Shown: positions 36,253 to 47,136, counted from the first letter of the stretch. The stretch is 64,000 bases of DNA from Haemaphysalis longicornis (GCA_013339765.2 CM023448.1:324550941-324614940), one strand, 5' to 3'. Program-made: numbers and translations. The notes: generated by a model not told the origin, from the letters alone.

Positions 36253-37429
36253 ACCGAAGATTACGCCGAAATAACCTGTATACTACATTGAGACCTAATA
36301 TATGTGTCACCTCAATATTTTCTACCTGATTTCAAAGATTCCTGGTTTGTTAACTGAACATTTATTAAATAGCAGTTGCTCAGTACGGTTCCATAAAGCC
36401 CCCTCCATAGCTGATCTCCAGCAACAGCACTGCTTCGGCTGCGACTTCGATTTCACACTGCGGGAATAGTGCTCGCCGTGCTTTTGTTTTGCGCTTCACC
36501 CTAAAAACTTTGGTTGCCATTGATTCCTTATTAACTGATAAACCTCCCGTAACTCCTCTCCTGCTCTTAACTGAGCTTATATTTTCTACAAGCGTTGCTG
36601 GCCGCAGACGAAAATGCAGTTAGCAACTCCGGGAGGCGAATTGTCGCCAAAGCGAACGACCGAAGCTTCGTAAGCCGAAATACGGTTCGCATGTGTTGAG
36701 GTGTGCGAACTTCATGGACCTCACTATGTTTATTACACTCTAGGAACTAACAGAACAGAGCCGCATTCGTTACGGCACGAATGTTATCGAGGCGCAGTTT
36801 TCGCTTCTCGATAGATTCCCGGCAACCGTTCGGTATTGTCGGCTTCTTTGGTGAGCGAGCCAGTCACACCACGCGGACTTTCGATCGGCTGACGGATTCG
36901 CGTTTCGCCGTCGGCATCGTGTGACAAGGCGGTCTGCCAGCTCGGAAGTCGGCGTCGCAGTCGTGTCGTAGTCGCGTCGGCCTAATTAACCGAAGGCGAC
37001 GCCGCGACTCGCCGACGCTGAGCAGACGACGCTTCTATTCGCCGCACAGAAGTGAGTGAAAAAGCTGTCCAATTGCAAGATTTCTGCTTCGTGGCGCGCA
37101 CTTGGGATAACCGATTACGTACATGCGGGAAGATGGCGGAGCCCAAAAACACGCAGGAAAGGGTGAGAACGCGGCAACAAACTTTGCAACGAAAGTGTCA
37201 GCTTTCCGCTGCACGTAGAAATGTTACACTTGGCACAGATGACGTTGACCACCCAACCTAACGATGGCGCTAGTTCATTTAGTGGCTCAAAAAGCCTTTC
37301 AGGACCCCTTTAAGGTTGCAGAAGTGAGGCCGGTTATTGGCCGCGTTTTTTATTGCAGAAAAAAAGCAACGCGTGAGATTTTGGGGAACTGAAGTTGCGA
37401 ATCTGGTACGTAATACTGCTGAATAAAAG
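36253..37429. other. Intergenic; GC-rich block with a weak first-exon candidate
   Basis: 36780-37150 is CpG-rich with GGCCTAATTAACCG near 36978. At 37133 an ATG in a good context (AAGATGGCGG) opens MAEPKNTQER, followed by GGGTGAGAAC, which could be a 5' splice site. No acceptor, downstream exon or homology is visible, so I do not call a gene. Confidence 0.25.
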
Positions 37430-37430
37430 A

Positions 37431-37486
<56 letters not shown>

Positions 37487-37541
37487 CAGATAGATGGACA
37501 TAGACCCAATTTTTTTATTGGGTGGGGGGGGGGGGGGGGGC
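37430..37541. repeat. (GACA)n microsatellite and G-tract
   Basis: About 13 GACA units (37435-37485), then a G-tract of about 16-17 (37525-37541). Confidence 0.95.
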
Positions 37542-38197
37542 AGAAATATGCTAGGTAAAGCGAGGAAAAGGGGTGTGGGAGTGAGGGTTATAGTAACAAG
37601 AAAGCTGAAACTTCCCTTTTTTTGCAGTGTAGTTTGTGCCAAACGGTACAAACTGGTTTAGCTACCAATGTAGTACATTATATTTGTTGCCGGGTCATTT
37701 CAGCGTTGAAGTCATGGTGATGATTTTTGTTCAGTTATTTTGATGACGGGAACGTATTTTATTGTTATGTGCTCTGTGGTAGTTTTGAGGAGTCAAATCA
37801 AATCAAATCAATTTTGTTTCAGTTCGTTTCTATTTTCTAATAAATTACAAAATTCTGAGGAAGGGTGGGTTATTTCGTTGATTGACCGAATAACAAGGAT
37901 TGAGTTTTAATGTTATGAAACCAACTTTAAACAGTCTTTGAATGAATGAATTTATTCAGAAGGGAGAGGTCGTACATTGCATTCTTGCAGCCACAGGCAA
38001 CTTTTGAGCTTGCTCGCCACTCATGTGAAGTAAAAAAGGAACACTTCTCAGCGGTACACGAGCCACCTTAGCCACCCTCCCAAGTACGACTCGCCTAACT
38101 AAGCACTAGCGCCAGATTTCCCTCCACTATTACTTAATTTGAGGCGCCATTATGGCTGCCATGTCATATTAATGTTCCTCAGCGCGAGTGCTCGTGA
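37542..38197. other. Intergenic; minus-strand LINE-like 3' end
   Basis: AATGAATGAATTTATTCAG at 37940-37958 reads on the complement as a poly(A)-type signal with an ATTC tail. AATC units also occur at 37797-37810. No gene. Confidence 0.4.
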
Positions 38198-38281
38198 GCC
38201 AGGATGGCCGAGTGGTCTAAGGCGCCAGATTTAAGCTCTGGTCCTCGCGAGAGGGCGTGGGTTCGAACCCCACTTCTGGCA
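38198..38281 (+). tRNA. tRNA-Leu (anticodon UAA)
   Basis: A complete 84-nt cloverleaf. The acceptor GCCAGGA pairs with TTCTGGC (one G-U). The D arm is GGCCGAGTGGTCTAAGGC. The anticodon stem CCAGA/TCTGG holds loop TTTAAGC with anticodon TAA at 38232-38234. The long variable arm CCTCGCGAGAGG is typical of tRNA-Leu. The T arm is GTGGGTTCGAACCCCAC, with discriminator A at 38281. Internal promoters (A box TGGCCGAGTGGTC, B box GGTTCGAACC) are intact and a T-run (38287-38293) can end Pol III transcription. No intron, no CCA encoded: a nuclear gene. It reads UUA leucine codons. Confidence 0.97.
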
Positions 38282-38569
38282 GATAATTTTTTTATTTTTT
38301 TCTGTTGACAAAAATAAAGCGTACTTACTATTCTTACGAAAACACATCTGTAAGAGTCGGTTAGTAAAGGCCACTGTAGTGCGTAGGGGAGGGAATCTTC
38401 AAGCCGAGAAACCTATTGGCAGCTTTGTATAGTTCGTTAACGGGGTTTCGCTGCAATGGCGGTGCATCTACCCACTTGGCACTGCTTATTCGTTGCTCGA
38501 TTGAATCGTAGTTACCTCTGCAGCATAAAGTTATTATTTTCTTTGATTTTTCGGGGATCAGTATAATGA
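38282..38569. other. Spacer after tRNA, includes Pol III terminator
   Basis: T-runs at 38287-38299 follow the tRNA; nothing else. Confidence 0.5.
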
Positions 38570-38850
38570 TAGCCGTAACACTTAGGGAAAAGAAACGAGC
38601 TTCCTGCATCAGGGAACAAACTCGAGTAGATGATGAAAAAGAGCGAAGCGAAGAAAAAGAAGTTGACTCGGGCTGGCCATGTAGTGAGACGAACCAACAA
38701 CCGGTGGACGAGAACTGCTGGAAAGAGCCAAGCTGGGTCTTTCGCCACTGGAGTCCTGGAAATGGGATTCCACCCTTAACTCTACCCCCTCCCCTTAACT
38801 TTGTTGTGAATAAAGTTTACTACTACTACTAGTACTACTACTACTACTAC
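38570..38850 (+). mobile_element. LINE 3' fragment with (CTA)n tail
   Basis: The frame shows RAGHVVRRTNNRWTR, the C-terminal end of non-LTR elements (GHV.R..DNRWT motif), then a worn 3' UTR, GTGAATAAAGTTTACTACTA and a CTA tail (38819-38850). 5' truncated. Confidence 0.65.
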
Positions 38851-39060
38851 AGGTGGACAATTACGGTGACAGAGTGCATACCAAGAGATGAGTCTAGAAG
38901 AAGGGGATGGGTGCACGATGGAGGGATGAAATAGGAAAATTCGGTGGCCAACAGTGGACTCCAGCGGCGCAGGACAGGAGGGAGTGGTTGGAGGTCATTG
39001 GGAGAGGCCTTCGCCCTGCAGTGGGGCGGAGTAGGCTGTTGATGATGATTATGATGATCT
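38851..39060 (+). mobile_element. Second LINE 3' fragment with (GAT)n tail
   Basis: Begins at RWTITVTECIPRDESRRRG and continues, after an early stop, with DEIGKFGGQQWTPAAQDRRE and WLEVIGRGL, followed by GATGATGATTATGATGAT. It corresponds to nearly the same protein region as the fragment just upstream but has a different tail, so two separate insertions are stacked. Confidence 0.6.
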
Positions 39061-39090
39061 TCCCTGATGTTGATCGCTAAAACATAGTGA

Positions 39091-39350
39091 GTGATTGATT
39101 GATTGATGATGATTGATTGATTCTGGGGTTTAACGCGCCGACGCAACGCAGGCGATGAGGCGCGCCGTAGTGGAGGGCTCCGGATTAATTTTGACCACCT
39201 GGGGATCTTTATCGTGCGCCGAAATCTCGTACACACGGGCGTTTTTGCTTTTCGCCTCCATCAGAAAAGCGGCCGCCGCGGCCGGGAGTCGAACCCGCTA
39301 CCTTGTGCTCAGCAGCGCAACGCCTTAGCCACTGAGCCACCGCGGCGGGT
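39091..39350 (-). mobile_element. Ruka-like SINE, full length, with 14-bp target duplication
   Basis: The complement reads from CCCGCCGCGGTGGCTCAGTG through a full tRNA-like head (B box GGTTCGACTCC), the body and a CAATC-type tail (39091-39123). Direct repeats CTAAAACATAGTGA at 39077-39090 and 39351-39364 are identical, proving retroposition and suggesting a young copy. Confidence 0.95.
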
Positions 39351-39364
39351 CTAAAACATAGTGA

Positions 39365-41863
39365 ATACGCAAAAACTGGAACGGAACTCCGACACAAGGA
39401 GCATAAGAGACGAATTGTTGGGTTCCAAAAGTAACACGGATGATCCTTTAGAAATTTGACGTGGATTCATATTACGAAGAATGGGGTTCACGTGCCAATA
39501 TCCGTCAAATCTCTAAACGCTTGATTGTAGAGTTGCTTGGGGAGCACAAGTTCGCTCCAATACGCTTTAAATACTGCAAGAACCTTGCGCTGCTCTTCAC
39601 TATACATATATATGTATTCACAGAGAAGTCCTATTTGTGCAATTTTGGTAAAGTATGCGTGTACACCACATTATTTTTGTCGAAAATATATAGGACATCG
39701 TGCGTGTCGCGAATGCTAATATAAATCATTTTGGCGATTTGAGTGACATATTAAATTTCGACTACCTAAATAATCAAATCCCCTGTGTCTAACGACTACT
39801 GCACTCTTAATCTGGTTCCATTTAAGTCCCATTTAAGTTGCGCATAGAGCTGTCGTTCCGTTTGTTTTTACCAGTCCCAAGAAGATTTTGAGTGGATCAG
39901 ATGGTTCTATATGGAACGAGTGTTTTCTTTTCGTTGTAATTGCTTTGTTTATGCGGAACATTCCCAATCTATGTGGTTCAGCGCTTGTAAGCCCTCAGTT
40001 CCACACAGTTTCGTTCCCTTTAATATCAGTTTACGTTTCTCGTGTTCCATATACCCATTTCAAGCAACGTTTTTTTTTATCGGTTTATTCACGCCAGCGT
40101 TCAACGCATCTTGTGCTTCGTACGCGACCAGAGGGAACGGGAAACGTTCGAAGTGTGCCCTGGCCGCACTATTTACAGCGGCGCGGAGGCATGCGGCGCC
40201 GGCTAGGAGTAATTTGGCTTTGGCGGAGTGATTTGGAGGACATTGCGGCGTGCGATGAGACGTGCAGCAGCAAGACTGTTGGCTTCGTGTTGAAACGGCT
40301 ATGGAGAAATTAACCAACGGATCCTTGCGCTGCCTTGTCTATCCATAGGATGTGCCGGTATTGCTTGACATCTCAAGCGGACGTCAGCGTTGCAGCAACT
40401 GGTATGCAGTGGAGAGCACCGATTAACTGCCGACATGAAAGGTATAGGTGGTGTGCGGTTTCTTGCTTGGAAACTAATGCTTTAGCCGTGCTTTAGCGCT
40501 GGTGCTACGTGCCGCCAGAAATCACCTCGTCGTGTTTGTGGTCAAGCAAAGCAATATAGTTTCAGGCTGAGAACCCCATTGAAGCTCATTTTCAAGCGAA
40601 GTGACGAGCGTGCAATGGAGGCTCGCGGCCAAGACTTTCGTTACGCACCGTTGGTTTGGCTCTATTGCGTTTTCGCACGCTACCGTGGCGGTGGAGCGTT
40701 CTTATATGCTACCTGCTTGCTATCGCGCAGCACTACGATTTGTCACGCTTGCTCTCCTCGAGGGGGCGGTTTAATGCAAGCGATTGTTGAGGTAATGAGA
40801 ATCGTTCTGGCGCTTCCGATTTTATTCATAAATCCTGTAGGCGTCCATGTGTCCCGTAAGCATGGGTCCCCTTTGAGCGATACAAGTGTGCAGACTTAAT
40901 TTATTCCTCTCGGCGGCATGACGGCGTTCAGAGCATGTTATGTTGTCGGTATAAAGTAAAAACGTACAGCGTTCCTCATGATTGCCGGAGTGGTGCAAAA
41001 AAAAAAAAAAAAGAAAATCTCCGAGTAACGTGTACATTGTACATCATGTGCATTAATTAACCATTTTTTTCTTTATTAGGGCCGGAATGACTGAATGACT
41101 GGCCCTTCAACTGGATCATGTATCTACATTGAACATGAGCGAAGACAAGCTGCTTAGTGCAAGAGTATGCACAAATATGCACTTCGGATCTGGTTAAAGG
41201 CAGAGTTCCAGAAAGGTTAAAGGGAGGTGTGTGTCCGCACTAAAAATTTTAAAAATAATAATAACAAATGCGAGATTTTCTCGTTGTATTTCTCAAAGAA
41301 ACACACCTTTCCCGGCTAATTTTGTTCGCGCTATTGGAATGCTACAGAATTTTATGAAATTTATCTCTATTGTTCTGAAAAAATAAAGTATACGTACTGC
41401 GCCGTATGGGACTCACACATTACCATGACGCGTATTCTTACAAGCGTTGCACACACTTAAGGCAACACGGTATATTATAAGCTGCTTGTTCATTGAATGT
41501 TGACTCTGTATGGGGGACGCAAACGCAATGCAATTCGTTCATGCTTATTTGTTTGGCTGTCGGTGGCTTGTAAACTGCACAATGTGCTACAAAACTTGAA
41601 CACGCTTACACGTGCCTGAATTTTAGGGCACTTCTGTGTATGTAATTACGGACGACCGAAACGAAAGGCGCAGATAGCTGGTACAGGATCTAGGAACATC
41701 AGTTTGTTATACCATCAAAAACAGAAAGTCAGACTGAATTTAGTACGCATATGGGCTAAAAGGTTTAATATATTTGAGCTGTGTTTTAGCCCACTGGTAC
41801 GAAATTTTAGTTTAGCTTCGGCCTATCAAAATTAGCTACAATATAATAATTTCTTCTTCTTGA
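39365..41863. other. Intergenic, no gene recognised
   Basis: About 2.5 kb with no supported exon. An A-tract of 16 lies near 40998. Open frames of 87-141 codons here have no recognisable motif. Confidence 0.4.
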
Positions 41864-41902
41864 AATTGGCAGTTTTGTTATGTTATAACAAAACTGCCAA
41901 TT
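41864..41902. repeat. Perfect 18-bp-arm hairpin
   Basis: AATTGGCAGTTTTGTTAT (41864-41881), loop GTT, ATAACAAAACTGCCAATT (41885-41902). Confidence 0.9.
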
Positions 41903-42009
41903 AGTAGCTTGAAGCTTCTGTTTAAAAAGTAGCTTGGTGCTCTACATGTTGCTAATATTTTTTTTCTTCAAACACTAGATTTTTCAGCTTGTCAATTTTG
42001 CTTATTCAT

Positions 42010-42112
42010 TGTACTGTAACAAAGGGGGCTGGGTCCTCTGTCAGGCTTTTGTAGCCTTTAGTCCCAGCCTGCCTCTTCGTGCTCTTGAGGAAATAAAATT
42101 TTTGAATACTTA
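42010..42112 (+). mobile_element. LINE 3' end
   Basis: TGTAACAAAGGGGGCTGGGT, CTTTTGTAGCCTTTAGTCCC and then TGAGGAAATAAAATTTTTGA: a tick-style LINE 3' UTR and poly(A)-type signal without body. Confidence 0.5.
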
Positions 42113-42418
42113 AAAATATTTGTGCTGTTTGACGCTCAATTTAAGAATGTAAAAAGGATTGTTCCTTGCTTCTTGGTCTACTTGAAACGTTCGAATGTTC
42201 AAAGCTCCTAGTTGAAGAATAGGAAGCGTAAAATTACATTCCTTATATTTCAGATGTGCAAGTTTCTAGATGATATGAGCCGGAGAAAAATTTGTAATTT
42301 CCACTGCCGACATTGGGAGAACTTCATAATTAATAAGAGCTTGAAACATGAACCAAACCTTCATTAACGTCTTGTTTCATCGAGATATATTGTTCTCGGA
42401 CTAAAAGTATAGTACACT

Positions 42419-42711
42419 CTAAGAAATTGCCGCAAGTGGGCTTCACCCCAACGATTTAGAACGATCAGTCAGCGCGACCAAATGTGCGAATTACGCGAAT
42501 GGCGATGCTGAGCGTGTGTTAGAGTAAACAGCAGAATTTGCACTGGGACAACAGCGCCTGTGCACGCCTTGCACTGTTGTCTCAGCGCAGATTCTCCTTT
42601 GGGCTCTAATCGCATGCCGGGCTTCGTCATTCGCGAAATTCGCACATTTGGTCGCGCTGACTGTTCGTTCTAAATTGTTGGGGTGAAGCCCACTTGCGGC
42701 GATTTCTTAGA
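42419..42711. mobile_element. Foldback MITE with ~88-bp inverted arms
   Basis: The left arm 42419-42506 (CTAAGAAATTGCCGCAAGTG, GGCTTCACCCCAACGATTTA, CAGCGCGACCAAATGTGCGA) pairs with the right arm 42622-42710 at roughly nine of ten positions. The loop is about 115 bp. No coding sequence or clean target duplication. Confidence 0.8.
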
Positions 42712-43459
42712 AGGTATTTGGAACAGTGTTCCGCCGTTTTAGGTGGAGCACCATTCCCCATGCGTATATTGGTCCCCGATCTGCGTGTGTATATATATAC
42801 TTGGAACACTGTTCCACATAGCTATAAGAAACATTGATCCACTTGTTAATATGATACGCCGTTCTATATAGAATAAGTGGAACATTTTTGCAAAATTTTG
42901 CCGTTTAGTCAGTGAACCTTATTTGGATTGGAACCAGATTAAGAGTTTACTGTTGAAAAGCGAAGCTTTCTTGCATACGAAAATCAAATGGCGAAGTGCC
43001 AAACACGAATACGATGCGTGCTATCAAAGTCCGAACGTCAACGATCGCAGTGCGAACTGCCTGCGAGTCAAAGTCCAAACTCAGACGACAGCAAAGGAAT
43101 CCCTCACGAAAAAAATGAGCCCCCCCCCCCCCCCCCCCCCCCCTCCCTACGCATCGTCGACCGAGTCGGAATAGCACAGATCATGGTCCTAGGCCTCCAT
43201 ATGTGAAACAAGAATGGCGGTGAATCATGTGGATGCGGCTGCGCGATCTGTGCGCGAGAATTTCATCGAAAGTGTTGTGTATCTACCGGATGCGTACTGT
43301 ACTGAGGCAGAACCGCCTGGTTGGCTGCCAGTTCTCGATTACTTAGTTTCTCTAAAAAAAAAATAATGTAAACGCGTCGGTGGCAAAACCACTGATGTGT
43401 TCTTTCAGTGTTTTTGTTTGCATGTACTTTTGTTGTGCCTAAGTAGACGAAAAAAAGTG
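42712..43459. other. Intergenic; C-tract at 43121-43143
   Basis: A C-tract of about 22 bases within otherwise ordinary sequence. No gene. Confidence 0.5.
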
Positions 43460-43690
43460 TCGCAATAGCGGATTCGGATAGGCGTCGGTTTCATGACGCA
43501 AGGGACCACGGTTCGATTCCGAGCCCAGGAAGCGTTTTTTTTTTTCTTGCGTCGTCGTCGTTGTCGTTATCGTCATCACCATCATCATCATCATGCACCC
43601 TTCATTGTGTTAAGTTGGCTTTTTTTCAGTGCGTTTTCGTTGCGACACCGCCATCAGTGAAAATCAAGGAAGCTTCGCTTTAAAAACTAA
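43460..43690 (+). mobile_element. SINE-B, copy 2
   Basis: TAGCGGATTCGGATAGGCGT (A-box region), a GCGTC/GACGC anticodon-like stem with CAT in its loop, CGGTTCGATTCCG (B box), CAGGAAGCGTT, an expanded GTC/ATC repeat (43547-43593), then GTGCGTTTTCGTTGC, GCCATCAGTGAAAATCAAGG and AAGCTTCGCTTTAAA. Same plan as 30588-30765. Confidence 0.65.
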
Positions 43691-44949
43691 GTCGTTGTAA
43701 TTGTACCCATTCCTGTTTACAGGCACGTTGTTGGCAATCAAGGCAGAGTCGAGAGACTATGCGGAGGTTTGTGTGCCTGCAGGTGTCACGTAGTCTGGGT
43801 TATTATCATTTTTATTTTATTTCAATGATGGAACTTTTGCCAATCAGAAATTGCCTGAGGCACTTTGGCACCTTGGTCGTAGTTATAAGTACACGAATGA
43901 GTTGTTTCCAGAACGGAAGCCCCGTTCCGCCACGTACAACCATGTATGAAGAAAAGTATTTTCTCTTTGAAGTCCCCGCGATGTTTGCACAAGAGCTCCT
44001 TGTCCATGTCATTCCTTGTGCATAGCGGGGGATGTCCGCATGGGAATAACCAATACCGACGACTTTAAAGCGAAGCTTTCTACGTCTCACTGGTGTATGT
44101 CGCGTCGAAAACGCACTGCAGCAAAGCCAGCTTTCTCTGGCGATGATCATGGCAGTGGGTAAAGTGAAAGAAAAAAAAAACGCTTCCCGTGTATAATATA
44201 TATTTACTCCCCGATATAAAAAAAATAAATAAAAAATAAGGAACATCAAAACTTGTCCAATCCTCTTCAAATTCAGAGTTTTCATGTTCTAACATCCCAA
44301 ATTGGAAGCTTTTGGAATATTTTTTTTTGCCATTGACCCAAATGTTTCCTGGCATGTACTGAATTCGTTCGACATTCCAGCTTCCTAGCTATAACTTTAA
44401 CGTTGCTAGTCGTAATATTCGCATTTCTGTTCGTACAAGAACTAACTAAACCCGTGAAGGGGTCGCAGATGCTCCGCCAAGCCTTTCACCTGCACTTCCA
44501 AAGATAACTGGAAGTGGTTTGTTTCGATCACGCAACCTTAGAGGCTCTACCAGTCTTTGGCTAAACGTACTCGTAAACGACGCTGTCGGTGGTTTCCTCA
44601 ACGACGTACTCGTTAATGACGCTGCCATGAGCTCAAGGTTTGGGGATACAACAAAAATAATGCAGCAAGCGTTTATGCGCGGCAAGCAAACCGTTGGCTA
44701 TACGACGATCTAATCGTGACCGAAATGTCAGCCACGTACAAATCAAAATTTCATCGTTCAAGCTGCTGCTCAGGTTCCCGAAAGTCCGCGCATTAATGAC
44801 AAACGAGAATAGCCCCAATCAGGCCGGAGGTGTATTTCGCGATGTAATACGCATTCCGACAGAGCACGTTTATTCATCCTGCACTAATTCAGTGGGAGCT
44901 GCACATGCGCGTGGGGAAGGAGACGGATTAAAGCATCCGAAGGTGCAGC
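43691..44949. other. Intergenic, minor repeats only
   Basis: TTTAAAGCGAAGCTTTC at 44064 is the inverse of the SINE-B end at 43669. The ACGTACTCGT(A/T)AA(C/T)GACGCTG motif occurs twice at 44566-44624. No supported gene. Confidence 0.4.
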
Positions 44950-44967
44950 GGATATATATATATATAA

Positions 44968-45003
<36 letters not shown>
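44950..45003. repeat. (TA)n microsatellite
   Basis: TA/ATATAT run broken once by AAAAA. Confidence 0.95.
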
Positions 45004-45007
<4 letters not shown>

Positions 45008-45600
45008 CGCTAAGCCCCTGAAAAGCTGCCGCCACGCTGCCGGCGGGAGCGAGGCTCCACGGCGGGGCCCGGTAAGCGCTCGTTTCTTCCGGGCGGCTGG
45101 CCCCCGCCCGGCGACAGCTATTGGCCGACGGCCGTCCGTCAGTGCGGCGCCGGTTAATTGGCATCGATCGCGTCAAGTGAGCCCCGGCCGCTCCACCAGC
45201 TCCACTGCGAGCGGCTGCTCATTAGCGCCGCGCTCCTTCATCCCGGAGACGTCTCCCTCCGCCTCTCCCGCACGCAACGGGGGAGCGCCGTCGATACGCC
45301 GCCGCCGCTGTTGCGCAAACGCGTTGACGTCGGGCGCGCCGCCGCGTTGTGTACCGGTCGCATTCGCGGGATTCTGTTCCGCCGCTCCATATCGCTCGAC
45401 TGCGCGTTGTCTGCGCCGACATTGTTGGGGTAATTAACCGGCAACGCGGCAGACGCACCGTGAAGGGAATCCGCTCCGCCGAGCCAATTCGCCGCCGAGC
45501 TTGAAATTTAGCAGTGAGCCGAATGGTTGTATCATTAGTCTGAGTGGCTGGGAATATATATCGCGACGATTGCGGAAGATTTATTCCAATTCGCAAAACA
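45004..45600. promoter_or_regulatory. CpG-rich island with homeodomain-type sites
   Basis: CpG-dense, with distinct AT cores: GACAGCTATTGGCCGACGG (CCAAT type, about 45113), CGGTTAATTGGCATCGATC (about 45151), CTCATTAGCGCC (about 45217), GGGTAATTAACCGGC (a TAATTA palindrome, about 45428), GAGCCAATTCGCC (about 45480) and TATCATTAGTCTG (about 45530). No recognisable exon. A candidate enhancer or promoter. Confidence 0.5.
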
Positions 45601-45784
45601 GTAATAATGATCGTGCGTAGGTCGAACCTCAGTTATCCTTCGAGGTGCTCGTAGAAAACTCGGTGCTTGTCTAGACGTCTTTTGATGTCTACCCACGTGC
45701 TACCCGATTTCGGTCGGAGTGAGTTCGTCCGATTAATAGCTTCTTGCTTGAATTTAAGCTTGGTGATTATGCGTAGTGATAGAG

Positions 45785-45905
45785 GGTACGGACACTTTAC
45801 TGAAATCGTTTTGTAATGACAGGGGGTAAGGCCAGTTTACTGAAACCGTTTTACTAACGGCGGTTTTGTCCGAAGAAGTCGTTTTATCAAAAGCGCTTCG
45901 CCGAA
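45785..45905 (+). mobile_element. Degenerate single arm of the X foldback family
   Basis: GGGTACGGACACTTTACTGA and later GGCCAGTTTACTGAAACCG and GTCGTTTTATCAAAAGCG resemble the terminal array of X (TTTATCGAACGCCG units after GGxxCGGACA). No second arm seen here. Confidence 0.5.
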
Positions 45906-46022
45906 GCTTTTTACTGGTCAAAGTTTGTAGCATTCGTTTTTATATATGAAGAAATCCCATCTGCGCTCCCTATTTTTTCTAATGAGCAAAGCAATGGAAG
46001 TGTTTGGGCTCGTTGGTTTATA

Positions 46023-46148
46023 CTTCATACAAAAACAACGCTCAAGACGAGACACAAAGAAAGGGGCAACACACACACACACAGGTTGGTAGTCAGCGCG
46101 GTGTTGACTCTTTCTTTGTGTCCCGTCTTGAGCGCTGTTTTTGTATGA
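46023..46148. mobile_element. Foldback MITE with ~41-bp arms
   Basis: Left arm TTCATACAAAAACAACGCTC and AAGACGAGACACAAAGAAAG; right arm CTTTCTTTGTGTCCCGTCTT and GAGCGCTGTTTTTGTATGAA. The loop holds a CA run and GTAGTCAGCGCGGTGTTGAC. No coding. Confidence 0.8.
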
Positions 46149-46773
46149 ACTAATGAGCAAAGTTTGTCTTCGCAGATTTTATCGTTCCGTCAATTGCGCT
46201 GGGACGGGTGCTTTAATGAATCACATACTCGCCATAGCCCTCTCTCTGAACCGTCGCAAATCACGGCGTTCGAGCCTGCCAGTGTATTTTTATTTTGCCA
46301 CTCCTCTTTTCCTTCTACACAATTGCTGCTAATTAAGTTGTCATCTCTGTTCTGCATACATGTACGGCACTTCTCGGTGGTATGCTGCGTCCATTGCCAA
46401 ACAGCCAGCTTAAAAGCTAGCATTTGGCCGCTTCAAAGGATGCATTCTTCTTTCTTTACCGGCTTTGCGTTTAGTTGCTATATGACCGCTGGCAGCAGTG
46501 AGAGCTGCGCTGTAACAGCTTATCAGCGCCTGTCCTCCGGGAGCCTGGGTTGTTTTCCTGGACTGGTGCTCTGCATTAAAAGCGCTGGGGAATCTAGGAA
46601 GTCAGAAAGGCCAGCTCGCTCATGCCGTACGTATACGGAGGCACCGAGAAACAAACACGTTCCCTCGTTGCAGCGGTTGGCTGCAGTATATAGTTGGGGC
46701 CTCGGGAGTCATGCGGACAATCCACACGCTCCACAGCTCAACTTATTTCCTCCAGACAGGACGCCGCCAGAAT
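46149..46773. other. Intergenic; long open frame, not recognised
   Basis: An open frame of about 200 codons (46164-46775, +) has no motif, repeat or hydrophobic pattern I recognise and overlaps ordinary repeat-like DNA. It is not called as a gene. A fragment of an unknown mobile element is possible. Confidence 0.25.
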
Positions 46774-46830
46774 AGGTGCCACTAGCGTCACTAATTAAGC
46801 GTAGCTTATTTAGTGACGCTAGGTGCCACC
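46774..46830. repeat. Hairpin with ~27-bp arms
   Basis: AGGTGCCACTAGCGTCACTA then ATTAAGC pairs with GCTTATTTAGTGACGC then TAGGTGCCACC, with few mismatches and a 3-nt loop. Confidence 0.8.
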
Positions 46831-46990
46831 ATCGGATGGCGCATGCAACTGCAGCAATGGCGGGGCACTGGTGCAGAATGCCCCCACTGTTGCCCGCCTG
46901 CCCCGATCCACCCGCGATCCACCAAAAACTTTCGCTTCAAAACTGGACTCGCGTAATCCCCATTGTGTCCCCTCTGGTGTCCGGTAGGAC

Positions 46991-47032
46991 CAGAGTCCTT
47001 CAATGCTTTCCGAAAAGCATTGAAGGACTCTG
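46991..47032. mobile_element. 42-bp perfect palindromic micro-element with 7-bp duplication
   Basis: CAGAGTCCTTCAATGCTTT at the left end and AAAGCATTGAAGGACTCTG at the right end are exact complements. Identical GTAGGAC flanks at 46984-46990 and 47033-47039 look like a target duplication. CAGAG termini and a 7-8 bp duplication are hAT-like. A worn relative is at 14926-14957. Confidence 0.7.
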
Positions 47033-47136
47033 GTAGGACACTGAACATGCGTTGTGTCCTTGCACGCCCGCGCTATTCTTCGCGGTGAAGATTAGTGCGG
47101 GCGAAAAACGTTTGTACAAAATACTCCGGGGGCGCG

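Noticed and set aside
14805..37485. Short regularly spaced repeats as a CRISPR-like array
   Set aside because: The GACA and AATC tracts are simple microsatellites and the foldback arrays have no spacers. The organism is also eukaryotic.
44694..45437. 247-codon open frame crossing a TA microsatellite
   Set aside because: It joins unique sequence, a (TA)n run and a CpG island. The middle reads as alternating Ile-Tyr from the microsatellite.
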